From contig JAJDEB010000023.1 in the NCBI GenBank assembly GCA_029260015.1, positions 1-45,456 of the forward strand: a stretch of 45,456 bases of DNA, written 5' to 3'. Under the pieces are notes generated by a model that had not been told where the DNA came from, made no database searches, and saw nothing but the letters and a program-made list of their open reading frames with translations. Of this stretch, positions 18,811 to 26,555 are shown piece by piece (positions within the stretch are counted from its first letter, which is position 1; every line of letters begins with the position of its first letter). Origin of the DNA: Phycisphaerae bacterium. Lineage in GTDB: Bacteria; Planctomycetota; Phycisphaerae; UBA1845. Made by a program: the position numbers and the translations under genes.

Positions 18811-18869
18811 AAAAAAGCCCTCCCATTTATCCGAGCTGCTGATTGCAGCATCGGAGTTTTGGGAGGGCT
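18811..18869 (-). terminator. Intrinsic terminator of the TSP3 lipoprotein gene, directly before cls
   Basis: On the minus strand, AGCCCTCCCA pairs with TGGGAGGGCT (10 bp, perfect). Inside, CCGA/TCGG and CTGC/GCAG form a further interrupted stem. TTTTTT follows the outer stem at once. It lies 32 nt after the lipoprotein stop. The T-run ends at 18811, only 22 nt before the cls start codon, so it could also act as an attenuator for cls. Confidence 0.8.
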
Positions 18870-18900
18870 GAGGATTCTAATCGAGAAATCAACCGGAACG

Positions 18901-19179
18901 CTACAAATCTAATATCGAATCATCGCAGGCGTCGCCATCGTCATCGAGGTCGCTGTTTTCCTGTCCCGGATTCGACACTTGCGGGCAATTATCGCAGACA
19001 TCGCCGAAGCCATCCTGGTCATCATCATCTTGATCAAAATTTGGTGTGGTCGGACAGTTGTCGATTGTATCGCCAATCCCGTCACCGTCTGCATCACCAA
19101 CTCCACAACCGACAAAACCCATGCAAGTCGGAATCATCAGGCTTAATCCAGTGCATTGCATCCAATTCAATCGCTTCAT
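18901..19179 (-). CDS. Small lipoprotein with thrombospondin type 3 repeats
   Basis: A 92-residue exported protein. The start ATG (19177-19179) has AAAGGAG 9 nt upstream. A signal peptide ends in a lipobox-like GFVGC, so lipid anchoring is likely. The mature part is two calcium-binding type 3 repeats: [15 protein letters not shown] and [14 protein letters not shown], followed by [12 protein letters not shown]. These aspartate-rich repeats bind calcium and serve as spacers or adhesion elements in many bacterial surface proteins; alone they give no catalytic role. It may be a remnant or the short form of a larger surface protein. It has its own terminator. Confidence 0.8.
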   Translation of the reverse strand: MKRLNWMQCTGLSLMIPTCMGFVGCGVGDADGDGIGDTIDNCPTTPNFDQDDDDQDGFGDVCDNCPQVSNPGQENSDLDDDGDACDDSILDL

Positions 19180-19212
19180 ATCGTAAGCTCCTTTGATGTT
19201 GCCGCGAACCAT

Positions 19213-19359
19213 TTAGGCTGCCGACTCCTCGGTGCCCATGGAAAAGTAAAGGATCATGCCGAGCAGCGGCAAATGCAGCATGAGCAAGATCCACAATATT
19301 CTCCGCTCTGTCGCTGCGTCACGTTGGGGAACAACTGCAATCGCCGCGATATTCAGGAC
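19213..19359 (-). pseudogene. Short membrane ORF resembling a PLDc_N segment, no proper start
   Basis: The minus-strand frame from 19359 to the TAA at 19213-19215 encodes 48 residues including ATERRILWILLMLHL and LPLLGMILYFSMGTEE. The pattern (arginine, hydrophobic helix, PxLGxxLYF) resembles the second half of the phospholipase D N-terminal membrane segment (PLDc_N), also seen in small stand-alone proteins. No ATG, GTG or TTG with a ribosome site begins the frame, and a TGA closes it upstream. It is probably a 5'-truncated or frameshifted small membrane gene. Confidence 0.4.
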
Positions 19360-19536
19360 TCAGAAGCGAACAGCAAGTAGAGGATACATGGGCAACGCCG
19401 GTCTCTCTGTTTAGAGTCTACAAGGTCGAGAGTTGGCTTTTCCTACAGTCCCTTGCCCGATGCATACTTTCTACGCTTGAGTCCTCATGTGCCGTTGCAA
19501 GATCAGCTTAGGAGCCAACTATCGAATTAAGATAAA

Positions 19537-19940
19537 GTGCGGTTAAGGATTCGCTTAAACAAGTTCGGGCCTTGCGGTCAATTGGACGCGCAAAATGATT
19601 TCTTAGATCACGCCGCGCATGAATTGAAAACTCTTCTTGCAGTCATGGTGGGTGAGACACAGCGACTGCGACGTGCTCCGCGCAAAACTGAAAACTACGA
19701 AAGCAACTTGTTGGACATGGAGCAGGAATTTCTGCGCCTTGCCAAAGTTGTTGACAGCCTGCTCATGTTGGCAAAGGCACGGGCTGGTACTCGGGACATA
19801 TCGGGTTGGCAATTGTGAAGAGTGTCGTCAAGCTACATCATGGCGAAAGAAGGGTCGATAATCGCAAGGTAGTCGGTGCCGAGTTCGTGATTAAATTCCC
19901 ACTGCATATTGATGGCCCATCACATCCCCAAGAGTCTTGA
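19537..19940 (+). pseudogene. Decayed histidine kinase (HisKA plus tail of ATPase domain)
   Basis: The first frame (19537-19818) contains a HisKA piece: LDHAAHELKTLLAVMVGE, with the phosphoacceptor His in HELKT and then LRLAKVVDSLLMLAKARAG, typical of the dimerisation helices. It stops soon afterwards. From about 19795, another frame reads GHIGLAIVKSVVKLHHGE and then VGAEFVIKFP, the G2 box and last strand of a HATPase domain, ending at TGA 19938-19940. The N, G1 and F boxes between the two pieces are missing. An internal deletion plus frame change explains both pieces. The protein would be inactive as a kinase. Confidence 0.8.
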
Positions 19941-20001
19941 CCTAAACATACCTTCAGATCGAACTTAGGAACTTGATAGCCCACTGTGCGACTCTTCCCT
20001 C

Positions 20002-20409
20002 ATGAAGAATGAGTACGCTGAAAATTTAGGAATCAAAGGAATCGGACGCATCATTCTTGGTGTGCGTGATCTTGATCGCAGCCGTGAGTTTTATGAAGGT
20101 CTACTGTCGACCGATCGGCCGACGCGCACAGACGTCATTCGCGAGCGTCGCGGGTTGTGTAGTATCGAGGATTGTCGCTCAACATTTGGACTCCGACTAA
20201 GAGAAGGGCTTGCAATAGCAAGTCGGCCTTCCATTGAACATTTCTGCTTCCGCACCGATTCGAAACTTGCGTTACGAGCGCTCCATGGTCGTGCAATAAA
20301 CCTAGGTGCCGCTGTCACTTCGCCGCAAGGCGTCGATGGCGAATGGCAATTCTTCATGTACGACCCAGACGGGCACAAGATCGGCGTCTATACGCCGGGC
20401 AAAGGTTAA
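20002..20409 (+). CDS. VOC (glyoxalase/bleomycin resistance) family protein
   Basis: A 135-residue single-unit vicinal-oxygen-chelate protein. The first half has GIGRIILGVRDLDRSREFYEGLL, split here as GIGRIILGVRDLDRS and REFYEGLL, the classic opening of the fold. Metal-ligand candidates are His in SIEHFCFR and the region FMYDPDGHKIGVYTPG, which closes the fold. VOC proteins dimerise to form metal sites used by glyoxalase I, dioxygenases and antibiotic-binding proteins; the substrate cannot be read from sequence. No clear operon partner: the gene lies between a kinase pseudogene and the CsbD gene. Confidence 0.82.
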   Translation: MKNEYAENLGIKGIGRIILGVRDLDRSREFYEGLLSTDRPTRTDVIRERRGLCSIEDCRSTFGLRLREGLAIASRPSIEHFCFRTDSKLALRALHGRAINLGAAVTSPQGVDGEWQFFMYDPDGHKIGVYTPGKG

Positions 20410-20626
20410 AGCAGACGCCACATTGAAGCATCTTGCATTAATGGCGATCAATCGATCTTCATTTCGCGGACGATGCAGCTAAGAGATCCCTTAGGCGGTT
20501 TTCAGCGAAAGAGTGTTTATGCGTGCTAATATCAAAGCCGTTGGACGGGCGACAAGCCAACTCACTTCCTGCGAATGGAATTGGCTGTCTTTGAACGCAA
20601 GTGCTCGTACAGAAAGGATCAAGATG

Positions 20627-20836
20627 ATGAATTGGGATCAAGTTGAAGGTCAATGGAAGCAGCTTTCAGGAGCCGCCAAGGAACGTTGGGGCAAGTTGAC
20701 GGATGATGATCTTACCCAAATCAACGGGAAGCGCGAGCAACTGACAGGAAAAATCCAGGAACGATATGGGATCGCGAAAGACGCTGCAGAACGCGAGATT
20801 GATCGATTCTGTAATGACATAAAGACTACGACATAG
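20627..20836 (+). CDS. CsbD family stress protein
   Basis: A 69-residue soluble protein. It begins MNWDQVEGQWKQLSGAAKE and has RWGKLTDDDLTQINGKREQL, then TGKIQERYG, the signature of CsbD, a small general-stress protein of unknown mechanism (sigma-B dependent in Bacillus subtilis, and widespread). The start was placed at the second of two adjacent ATGs (20624 and 20627), with AAGGA upstream; a longer frame from 20513 has no family support before this point. It neighbours other small stress genes (lipoprotein, DUF883). Confidence 0.93.
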   Translation: MNWDQVEGQWKQLSGAAKERWGKLTDDDLTQINGKREQLTGKIQERYGIAKDAAEREIDRFCNDIKTTT

Positions 20837-20899
20837 AGGGTCGCGCAGAAGATGCGACAGGTCGAGTTCTCAGGTCAACACTATTACAAGGAGACCATC

Positions 20900-21055
20900 A
20901 TGCGATTTCAAATACCAGTTTTACTTCTGTTGTTAATGTGCATCGCCCCGATCAGCGGTTGCAAACTAAGCTGTAATGCTGACAGCGACGTTGACGAAAG
21001 CATTGAAGACAAGGTGGAAGATGTCGGCGATGCCATTGAAGACGCTACCGACTAG
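20900..21055 (+). CDS. Small acidic lipoprotein
   Basis: A 51-residue protein with AAGGAG 6-12 nt before the ATG at 20900. A signal peptide (MRFQIPVLLLLLMCIAPIS) ends in the lipobox ISGC, so the mature chain begins CKLSCNADSDVDESI and is mostly acidic with a helix of the form EDKVEDVGDAIEDATD. The amphipathic acidic helix and tiny size resemble entericidin-like or other stress-linked small lipoproteins, but I do not recognise a named family. The longer frame from 20852 begins without a ribosome site. It lies 63 bp after csbD and may be co-transcribed. Confidence 0.75.
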   Translation: MRFQIPVLLLLLMCIAPISGCKLSCNADSDVDESIEDKVEDVGDAIEDATD

Positions 21056-21241
21056 AAGGGGACAGCCAGTGATTCGATGATTGCCAAAGCAGTGCCACCA
21101 AACTATGCCTTGAGGGCGTACTCCATGGCGACCTGGGCAATCATTATTTAAGGATATCGAAATATAGTTTCCGCCGGGACGAGGGGTCTTGCGGACCGCC
21201 CTCAGAAATAGTTCACAAGAATTCACTACAAGGAGAATGTA

Positions 21242-21523
21242 ATGTCAGAAGCAATGACAACAGGCGTGCACCGAAACGACCTATCATCAGATATCGACGC
21301 GCTTAAGGGTGATTTGGCGAGTCTTAGAGATGATTTTGCGGGTATCGCTTCGACTCTTGGAACTCAAGCCAAGGAGCGCGCGACGGCAGTACGAGACACC
21401 GTCCAGGACTCGGTACAAAATTCGATCTCAAGCGCAGAAACATGTGTGCGAGATCGACCCTTAACGTCTGTACTGGTTGCGTTTGGTGTTGGCGTTCTCG
21501 TTTCCAAATTGCTGAGCAAATAA
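21242..21523 (+). CDS. DUF883 (YqjD/ElaB-like) membrane-anchored protein
   Basis: A 93-residue protein with AAGGAG upstream. The N-terminal two thirds are a soluble helical coil (LSSDIDALKGDLASLRDD, then TQAKERATAVRDTVQDSVQ). The C-terminus has the family pattern VRDRPLTSVLVAFGVGVLVS, one membrane helix, ending in KLLSK. In Escherichia coli YqjD and ElaB are tail-anchored inner-membrane proteins that bind ribosomes in stationary phase. It is the first gene of a trio whose order matches yqjD-yqjE-yqjK. Confidence 0.85.
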   Translation: MSEAMTTGVHRNDLSSDIDALKGDLASLRDDFAGIASTLGTQAKERATAVRDTVQDSVQNSISSAETCVRDRPLTSVLVAFGVGVLVSKLLSK

Positions 21524-21526
21524 ACT

Positions 21527-21829
21527 GTGAATCGAATCGTTGACCTAATCCTGAAGGTCTTTGGCCTCTTGGAGGCTGAAGGAAGAGCATTCAAGCATTG
21601 CGCGATTGAACTTCTGACTGTCGCGTGTTTCTGGGCGGCTGCGACAGGACTGGCATTGGCCGGAGTCGCAGTGGTTTCGGCGTCGTTGTATTTTGCGCTG
21701 ACCTGGATCATGCCCAATCCCCTTGCAGGGGCAATCGTTGGCATCGTGCTTTGTGCTCTTGCGGTGAGGATTTGGTCGTGCGGTGAACAGTGTTTGAAGG
21801 AGCCATCCGATGCAGAAAAACCAGCCTGA
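21527..21829 (+). CDS. YqjE-like (phage-holin-superfamily type) membrane protein
   Basis: A 100-residue protein starting at GTG 21527, 3 bp after the DUF883 stop. It has an amphipathic lead (VDLILKVFGLLEAEGRAFKH), then two membrane helices (LLTVACFWAAATGLALAG and GAIVGIVLCALAVRIW) with a short polar end. The size, two-helix form and place after a YqjD-like gene fit YqjE/DUF1469; sequence identity is not strong enough to be sure. It overlaps the next gene by 20 bp. A membrane stress role is inferred from context. Confidence 0.6.
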   Translation: MNRIVDLILKVFGLLEAEGRAFKHCAIELLTVACFWAAATGLALAGVAVVSASLYFALTWIMPNPLAGAIVGIVLCALAVRIWSCGEQCLKEPSDAEKPA

Positions 21830-22106
21830 TCAAAACCGAAGGGGCATCGGCCGGCTTGCGCTGAGACGGATTCCTAAGTCTAAAGTTGACGAGGTCGCTG
21901 TCGCGAAGGCAGCACTTCTTCAACTCAAAAGGCCGGAACAGAATTCCTTTGCAATTGTTCGCAAGCGGCCGATTCTCAGCATCGGCGTTGCTTTTGCAGC
22001 CGGTGTCTTGATTGGCAAGAATTCGACGGTGGGAGCGGTTGCACGAATCGGTGGCGCGTTTGGTCTGCGCACTGCGATCTCAAAATCCCTTCGTGAGTTT
22101 TTCTAG
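21810..22106 (+). CDS. YqjK-position small basic membrane protein
   Basis: A 98-residue basic protein that overlaps the 3' end of the YqjE-like gene by 20 bp. It has arginine- and lysine-rich stretches (RRGIGRLALRRIPKSK), then FAIVRKRPILSIGVAFAAG with VLIGKN, a membrane helix like that ending DUF883 proteins, and a further weak helix (ARIGGAFGLRTAISKSL). I do not recognise a named family; the gene order suggests it fills the role of YqjK. It ends 16 bp before the convergent AI-2E-type permease gene. Confidence 0.55.
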   Translation: MQKNQPDQNRRGIGRLALRRIPKSKVDEVAVAKAALLQLKRPEQNSFAIVRKRPILSIGVAFAAGVLIGKNSTVGAVARIGGAFGLRTAISKSLREFF

Positions 22107-22122
22107 CGTTTGTGGCGCATTT

Positions 22123-23268
22123 TTATCTTCCCAGCAGTTCGCCAATGGAGGCGAAGTGTTCAATTCGGTCGAATATAATCTTGATCGCTACAAGAATAGG
22201 AACGGCTAGAACGGCACCAGAAATCCCCCAAATGGATGTCAGTATCATCAGTCCGACCAAGAGCACGACCGGATTTATTGAGAAGCGACTACCCAACACC
22301 GTTGGTGTAACGATGGTTCCTTCCACTGCGGTCAACGCAAAATAGGTTGCAGTGATCATCCCTGTCGACGCAAGTGTTCCGAATTCAACGAATGCAATGA
22401 CGCCCACAATGCCCGCGCCAACCAACGGGCCAATGTAAGGAACGAAGTTGACGAAGGCGGCCATCAATCCAATAATCAACGGACTGGGCATTCCCCAAAG
22501 CATCATTGCTATGCCGACTGTCACTCCCAGAACGACATTGCAAATTGTGATCGTCAAGACATAGTGGCAGATTTCAGATTCAACCTGGCGGACAATCTCG
22601 ACGGCCTGTTTTTTGTCTCGAAATTTGGGGATGACTTTGACCAGTTTTCTAAGAAATGTATCACCATTGGTAAGCAAGAAATACACCAGAATGCAAGTGA
22701 TCCCCAGCCCCGCGAGCATTTCATGTGTCCAGCCCAGCAGAAACGAAGTCAGTGAAGCCCGCTTGATCACAACGTTGGGCACGTTCTCACGTCGTTCCAT
22801 GACTTGATCTGCCAACTTGTCCATCGATTCAGTGGCGTCTGAAAGTTTCTGCACCGAGCCTTGCACATCGCGAATCTTGTGCTCAGCTTCTCGCAACCAG
22901 GAAGGAAATTCAGCAACCCACTCGAATACAGGTTGTCCCGCCGCATACACGCCGTACGAGATTATGCCAGCGATGCCAGCCAGCACAATGATTGCAGCAA
23001 GAGACTTTGGGACGCGAAGTCTACCGAACCAATCGACAATTGGTTTCAACATGACGCTAGCCAGGATCGCGAGAACCAAAGGTATCACTATGGCTCTGGC
23101 TAAGTAGAGCGTAGAAAACACGGCAATAATCATGAGCACCGTCAACGGAATAGAACGCGCAGGTCGCACTTGTTGCGGGCCGCTTCCTTCAGTGCCATGT
23201 GCAGCGGCTGCTCCGGGCTGACATTTGTCATCACTTCGAGGTTGTTTCGGATCATCCGGACTGACCAT
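22123..23268 (-). CDS. AI-2E family transporter (PerM/YdiK type)
   Basis: A 381-residue inner-membrane protein with about eight helices. After a polar lead come two helices (SIPLTVLMIIAVFSTLYLA and VIPLVLAILASVMLKPIV, then RLRVPKSLAAIIVL), a long cytoplasmic helical loop (HKIRDVQGSVQKLSDATESM), and the conserved C-terminal block with VNFVPYIGPLVG, GTIVTPTVLGSRFSINPVV and ISGAVLAVPILVAIK. These are diagnostic of the AI-2E transporter family; members are autoinducer-2 exporters, Na+/H+ antiporters or unknown permeases. The start overlaps the DUF2254 gene end by 17 bp. It is the third gene of the mscS - DUF2254 - permease operon. Confidence 0.92.
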   Translation of the reverse strand: MVSPDDPKQPRSDDKCQPGAAAAHGTEGSGPQQVRPARSIPLTVLMIIAVFSTLYLARAIVIPLVLAILASVMLKPIVDWFGRLRVPKSLAAIIVLAGIAGIISYGVYAAGQPVFEWVAEFPSWLREAEHKIRDVQGSVQKLSDATESMDKLADQVMERRENVPNVVIKRASLTSFLLGWTHEMLAGLGITCILVYFLLTNGDTFLRKLVKVIPKFRDKKQAVEIVRQVESEICHYVLTITICNVVLGVTVGIAMMLWGMPSPLIIGLMAAFVNFVPYIGPLVGAGIVGVIAFVEFGTLASTGMITATYFALTAVEGTIVTPTVLGSRFSINPVVLLVGLMILTSIWGISGAVLAVPILVAIKIIFDRIEHFASIGELLGR

Positions 23269-24604
23269 GCATCGCCGCCTTTATTTGATTTGCGAGATTG
23301 TCAAAAAGACTCTTGTCATTCTCATACCACGATTGATTCTGGCAGCTTTTGTGCAGCAGAGTCGCACTGCGCTGAATGACCTCTCTATGATATTTGGTAT
23401 TTGCCGCGTCAGTCAGTCGAACCAGGCACCTGACCAAATGAGTGGCGGCGTTACGATCCTGGCAGACATATGGGCACAATGCACCAATCGAATGGTCAAT
23501 CAATTCTTCAAAGTTGATTGGCTCAGCCACCACACGCAGAACCCCCTCTTCATCGAACCGTTGCCCTTCCGGTGTTTCACGTTCCATGCAATGAACAAGA
23601 GCGGCTGACAGCCAATCGGTCGCTCCCATCGCAGAATACGGATCATTCATTCCCGGTGATAGGGCTCGTGCTGCAATTTCGATCAGCTCATTAACCAGGA
23701 ACATGATATCTTGCGACGGAGTGCGTTGAGTGCCCCACGCATATGCCGAAGCTATTTGTTGGGCCACATCGTCTGAGGCATTCTGTTTTGGCGAAACCCG
23801 TGCGACTATCCTTCCTGGGAAGACAAAATCACCAGGACGACAGGTTAGTTTAATCAGAACGTCGGCTTTTATTGCGACTTCGAAAACCGACTCAGCATCC
23901 AAAGTTTGCACATACCCCGTCCCATCCACATGAATGAGCCTCTCATCGTCGCCCACAGAATCCTCGCCGAACTGCTCGGCGTCGTTCTTGCCTTGGCTTG
24001 AGTCTTCATTTCCGATGCGCTCGGGAAAGATCACGTCAAGCTTTGCGTTAAGTTCGTTACCAATTTGAGCGATCACGTTTGAAATGTGAATGGACTGGGG
24101 CACATGATGAACAAAATAAATCAAGATGCCCACGCTGGCGAATGTAAGAATCAGGGCGACAAATATTGCAAGATGAGGAACGAATCCCGAAACATTTCTA
24201 ATCGTCTCACTTTCTGTCTCGACACTTCTTAGCACAATAATGCAATACAAGAACGTCGATGTGAAAGTTGCCAACGCGAATTGATTGCCCCGGTCGCGCA
24301 TAAAATTGGTCAATAGCCGCGGACCGTATTGAGACGCCGATTGTGAAACAGACGAGATTGTGATGGCGAATACAACTCCACCGACAGTGATCATTGATCC
24401 TGCAACACAAGCAAGTATTGATCTTGCCGCCTCCGGAGTGTTTGCATAAAGCCACGGCTGACTGGAAATCAGCGCTGTCCCCCAGCTTCGATCAAGTGCG
24501 ATTATGATCAATGCAAGGACACAGGCGAGAACGCCCATCGTGAACGGGATGAACCAATAGCTGGACTGGATGTTAAACCAAAACTGAATTAATCGGGCTC
24601 TCAT
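23252..24604 (-). CDS. DUF2254 membrane protein
   Basis: A 450-residue protein. Four membrane helices in the first 170 residues (FTMGVLACVLALIIIALD; SMITVGGVVFAITIS; FALATFTSTFLYCIIVL; LAIFVALILTFASVGILIYF) frame a family segment SSVSQSASQYGPRLLTNFMRD. HHVPQSIHISNVI leads to a large soluble domain with VLIKLTCRPGDFVFPG and IAARALSPGMNDPYSA, both typical of DUF2254. The function of the family is unknown; its form suggests a channel or transporter with a regulatory domain. Its ATG overlaps the mscS stop (ATGA) and it overlaps the permease by 17 bp, so the three are coupled. Confidence 0.92.
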   Translation of the reverse strand: MRARLIQFWFNIQSSYWFIPFTMGVLACVLALIIIALDRSWGTALISSQPWLYANTPEAARSILACVAGSMITVGGVVFAITISSVSQSASQYGPRLLTNFMRDRGNQFALATFTSTFLYCIIVLRSVETESETIRNVSGFVPHLAIFVALILTFASVGILIYFVHHVPQSIHISNVIAQIGNELNAKLDVIFPERIGNEDSSQGKNDAEQFGEDSVGDDERLIHVDGTGYVQTLDAESVFEVAIKADVLIKLTCRPGDFVFPGRIVARVSPKQNASDDVAQQIASAYAWGTQRTPSQDIMFLVNELIEIAARALSPGMNDPYSAMGATDWLSAALVHCMERETPEGQRFDEEGVLRVVAEPINFEELIDHSIGALCPYVCQDRNAATHLVRCLVRLTDAANTKYHREVIQRSATLLHKSCQNQSWYENDKSLFDNLANQIKAAMHGQSG

Positions 24605-26034
24605 GATTCGAGACCATCCGCGTCGGTGTTTGGGTCGGCCTCCAAGATATCCTCTCCTTCTTCTGGAAGCCTTGATGCTCTTGCTTGCTTGCGAATGTCT
24701 TCGGCTTCGTTGCGCAACCCGCCCTCGGACTCACTGACCTGGGTGTCGTCTTCAAGCAGGTGTCGCGGTTGTTGAACCGCTGAAGGTTCATGTTGGTTCT
24801 CCTGTGATCCGGACTCCAACATTTGCACTGGTACGGGTTGTGGGAAGACGACCTCGCGCGCCTCGTCGGGCAGCGAAACGCCACCAGCCTCAAGAGCACG
24901 AACGGTCAACCGCATGATGGCCGACTTGACCTTCAATTTACTGTGCTCCCGACCATTGACCCAAAAATAAACGCGCAGGTTAATCGTCGACGCCCCGAGC
25001 GCCTCGACAAGCACCAGCGGTTCCGGGTCATTTAGAACCGCGGCATGCGTCTCTAGAACATTTCTGGCAATCCGTTGCGCTTCGGTAATTGCCGCGTCAT
25101 ATCCAATACCAACTGCATAGTCGATTCGAATGTTTGGGTTCGCTGTATAGTTGCGGATTGTATTCTTGTAAACAGTTGCGTTCGCCAGTTGAATGAAGTT
25201 CCCCTCGAAGTCCATGAGAACTGTGCCCCGCGTCGTGACTTTCTGTACGACTCCCAGATTGCCATCGACGTCGATGGTATCACCCAATCGGAAAGGCCGT
25301 TGGATACTAATCAGAATGCTGGCAAGGAAGTTTTCGGCGATATCACGAAACGCAATACCCAAAACCAGACCTGCAACGCCCGTTCCACCAACGACGCTGA
25401 CTGCGATCCGCGTCAGTCCAGATATTCTCAGGAACAAATAGATGCCCAAGAGAATCGTTAGCACGAATACGGTCTTTTGAATGACGCCGCGCAGAATATC
25501 ACTCTTGGAACCGCGCAAGAGAAAGTGGCTCGCCAGCCTCGAAGCACCGCGCGAGATGAGTACAGTTATTGCGAGCACCGCCAACCCGACCAAGAATAGA
25601 GGAGCCGCCTGAATCATCTGGCGCCAGAGTTCCACCAATTCGCGCTTCGCTGGCTGGAAGTTCCAAATGGGGCCCTCGTCAACTTCGATCTTGTTCACGA
25701 CGGCGACAACGTCTTGCGTCTTACTGGCCAAGTCCCCAGCCCACTGCTTGTGCTCTTTTCGTTTTGTTGCACCTGATAGAAACACAACCCCGTTGTCCAC
25801 CCGGACCAAAGGTCGCTCGAATCGCTCGGTCGATTCAAGGATTCGTTGCAAACGTGCTGCGATCTCCGTATCACGAACTGGAGCCTCAACGTCGACAGTT
25901 TGTTCCGGCGGCGAGATCTCTGCTTCGATGACTTCGGAATTCGGTTCGGAAGGGGTCTGCGATTGCGCCGCAAACGGCATGAACAGACAACCGAATACAA
26001 TCAAGATCATCACACGGACATTTGAATTGGTCAC
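24601..26034 (-). CDS. mscS: MscS-type mechanosensitive channel with N-terminal BON domain
   Basis: A 477-residue channel subunit. A signal peptide (residues 1-25) leads to a periplasmic BON-like domain (about 55-120: IAARLQRILESTERFERP, VDNGVVFLSGATK, VVAVVNKIEVDEG). Three membrane helices follow (about 140-240), the third being the pore-lining type (VVGGTGVAGLVLGIAFRD). The MscS beta domain is clear (FRLGDTIDVDGNLGVVQKV, TTRGTVLMDFEGNFIQLAN). A 100-residue acidic C-terminal tail is extra. Such channels release solutes on hypo-osmotic shock. It is the first gene of a three-gene operon with ATGA overlap to DUF2254. Confidence 0.94.
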   Translation of the reverse strand: MTNSNVRVMILIVFGCLFMPFAAQSQTPSEPNSEVIEAEISPPEQTVDVEAPVRDTEIAARLQRILESTERFERPLVRVDNGVVFLSGATKRKEHKQWAGDLASKTQDVVAVVNKIEVDEGPIWNFQPAKRELVELWRQMIQAAPLFLVGLAVLAITVLISRGASRLASHFLLRGSKSDILRGVIQKTVFVLTILLGIYLFLRISGLTRIAVSVVGGTGVAGLVLGIAFRDIAENFLASILISIQRPFRLGDTIDVDGNLGVVQKVTTRGTVLMDFEGNFIQLANATVYKNTIRNYTANPNIRIDYAVGIGYDAAITEAQRIARNVLETHAAVLNDPEPLVLVEALGASTINLRVYFWVNGREHSKLKVKSAIMRLTVRALEAGGVSLPDEAREVVFPQPVPVQMLESGSQENQHEPSAVQQPRHLLEDDTQVSESEGGLRNEAEDIRKQARASRLPEEGEDILEADPNTDADGLES

Positions 26035-26135
26035 CGCTTTTTCCTTCCTTGCAAGTGCCGATATTCAAGGGAGCTGACTGCAACTAACAAGTGTAGTCAT
26101 GATTCAGGCGCTGCTCCGAAGAGTTGGATGGTACC

Positions 26136-26166
26136 TCTCAAATCCGTTTTTCAATCCAATTTGAGA
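26136..26166. promoter_or_regulatory. 8-bp inverted repeat upstream of mscS
   Basis: TCTCAAAT and ATTTGAGA are separated by 15 nt, about 100 bp upstream of the mscS start. A candidate operator in the 521-bp gap 26035-26555, where I see no gene. Confidence 0.3.
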
Positions 26167-26421
26167 AATCGGCCTCAGGACTAGATTGAGCGATTGTGAT
26201 CGCCTGAAACGGTATTCGATTGTACACAACGCAACCTAAATTTCAGATGAAGTAAATTTCAGCCAAGATTTGCTAATGATTTACCGTTTGAAGCCAGTTC
26301 GCTGGGTATCCTTGTGTGCGTTTGGGCAGCACACCGCCGATCTGATTTGCCCTTCGTTCGTGATCCAATACCCCCGCATTGCGGTTCCAGCATGACCGAA
26401 TAATCGCGACTTCGATCGACA

Positions 26422-26477
26422 TGCATAAAAATAAGAGGTACTCGCCTACGCTCCTATGTGGCGTTGGCGAGTACCTC
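26422..26477 (-). terminator. Intrinsic terminator of the giant secreted-protein gene
   Basis: A 12-bp perfect stem (GAGGTACTCGCC / GGCGAGTACCTC at 26435-26446 and 26466-26477) with an inner ACGC/GCGT stem. On the minus strand it is followed by TTATTTTTAT. It begins 79 nt after the stop at 26556, so it ends the giant gene's transcript before the mscS operon. Confidence 0.85.
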
Positions 26478-26555
26478 CTTGCAATTGAACACAGTGTACA
26501 GAGACAAGTCTTGTCAATGTGTGAAGTCAATTCCTATCGCGAATCAAGGGCAAAT

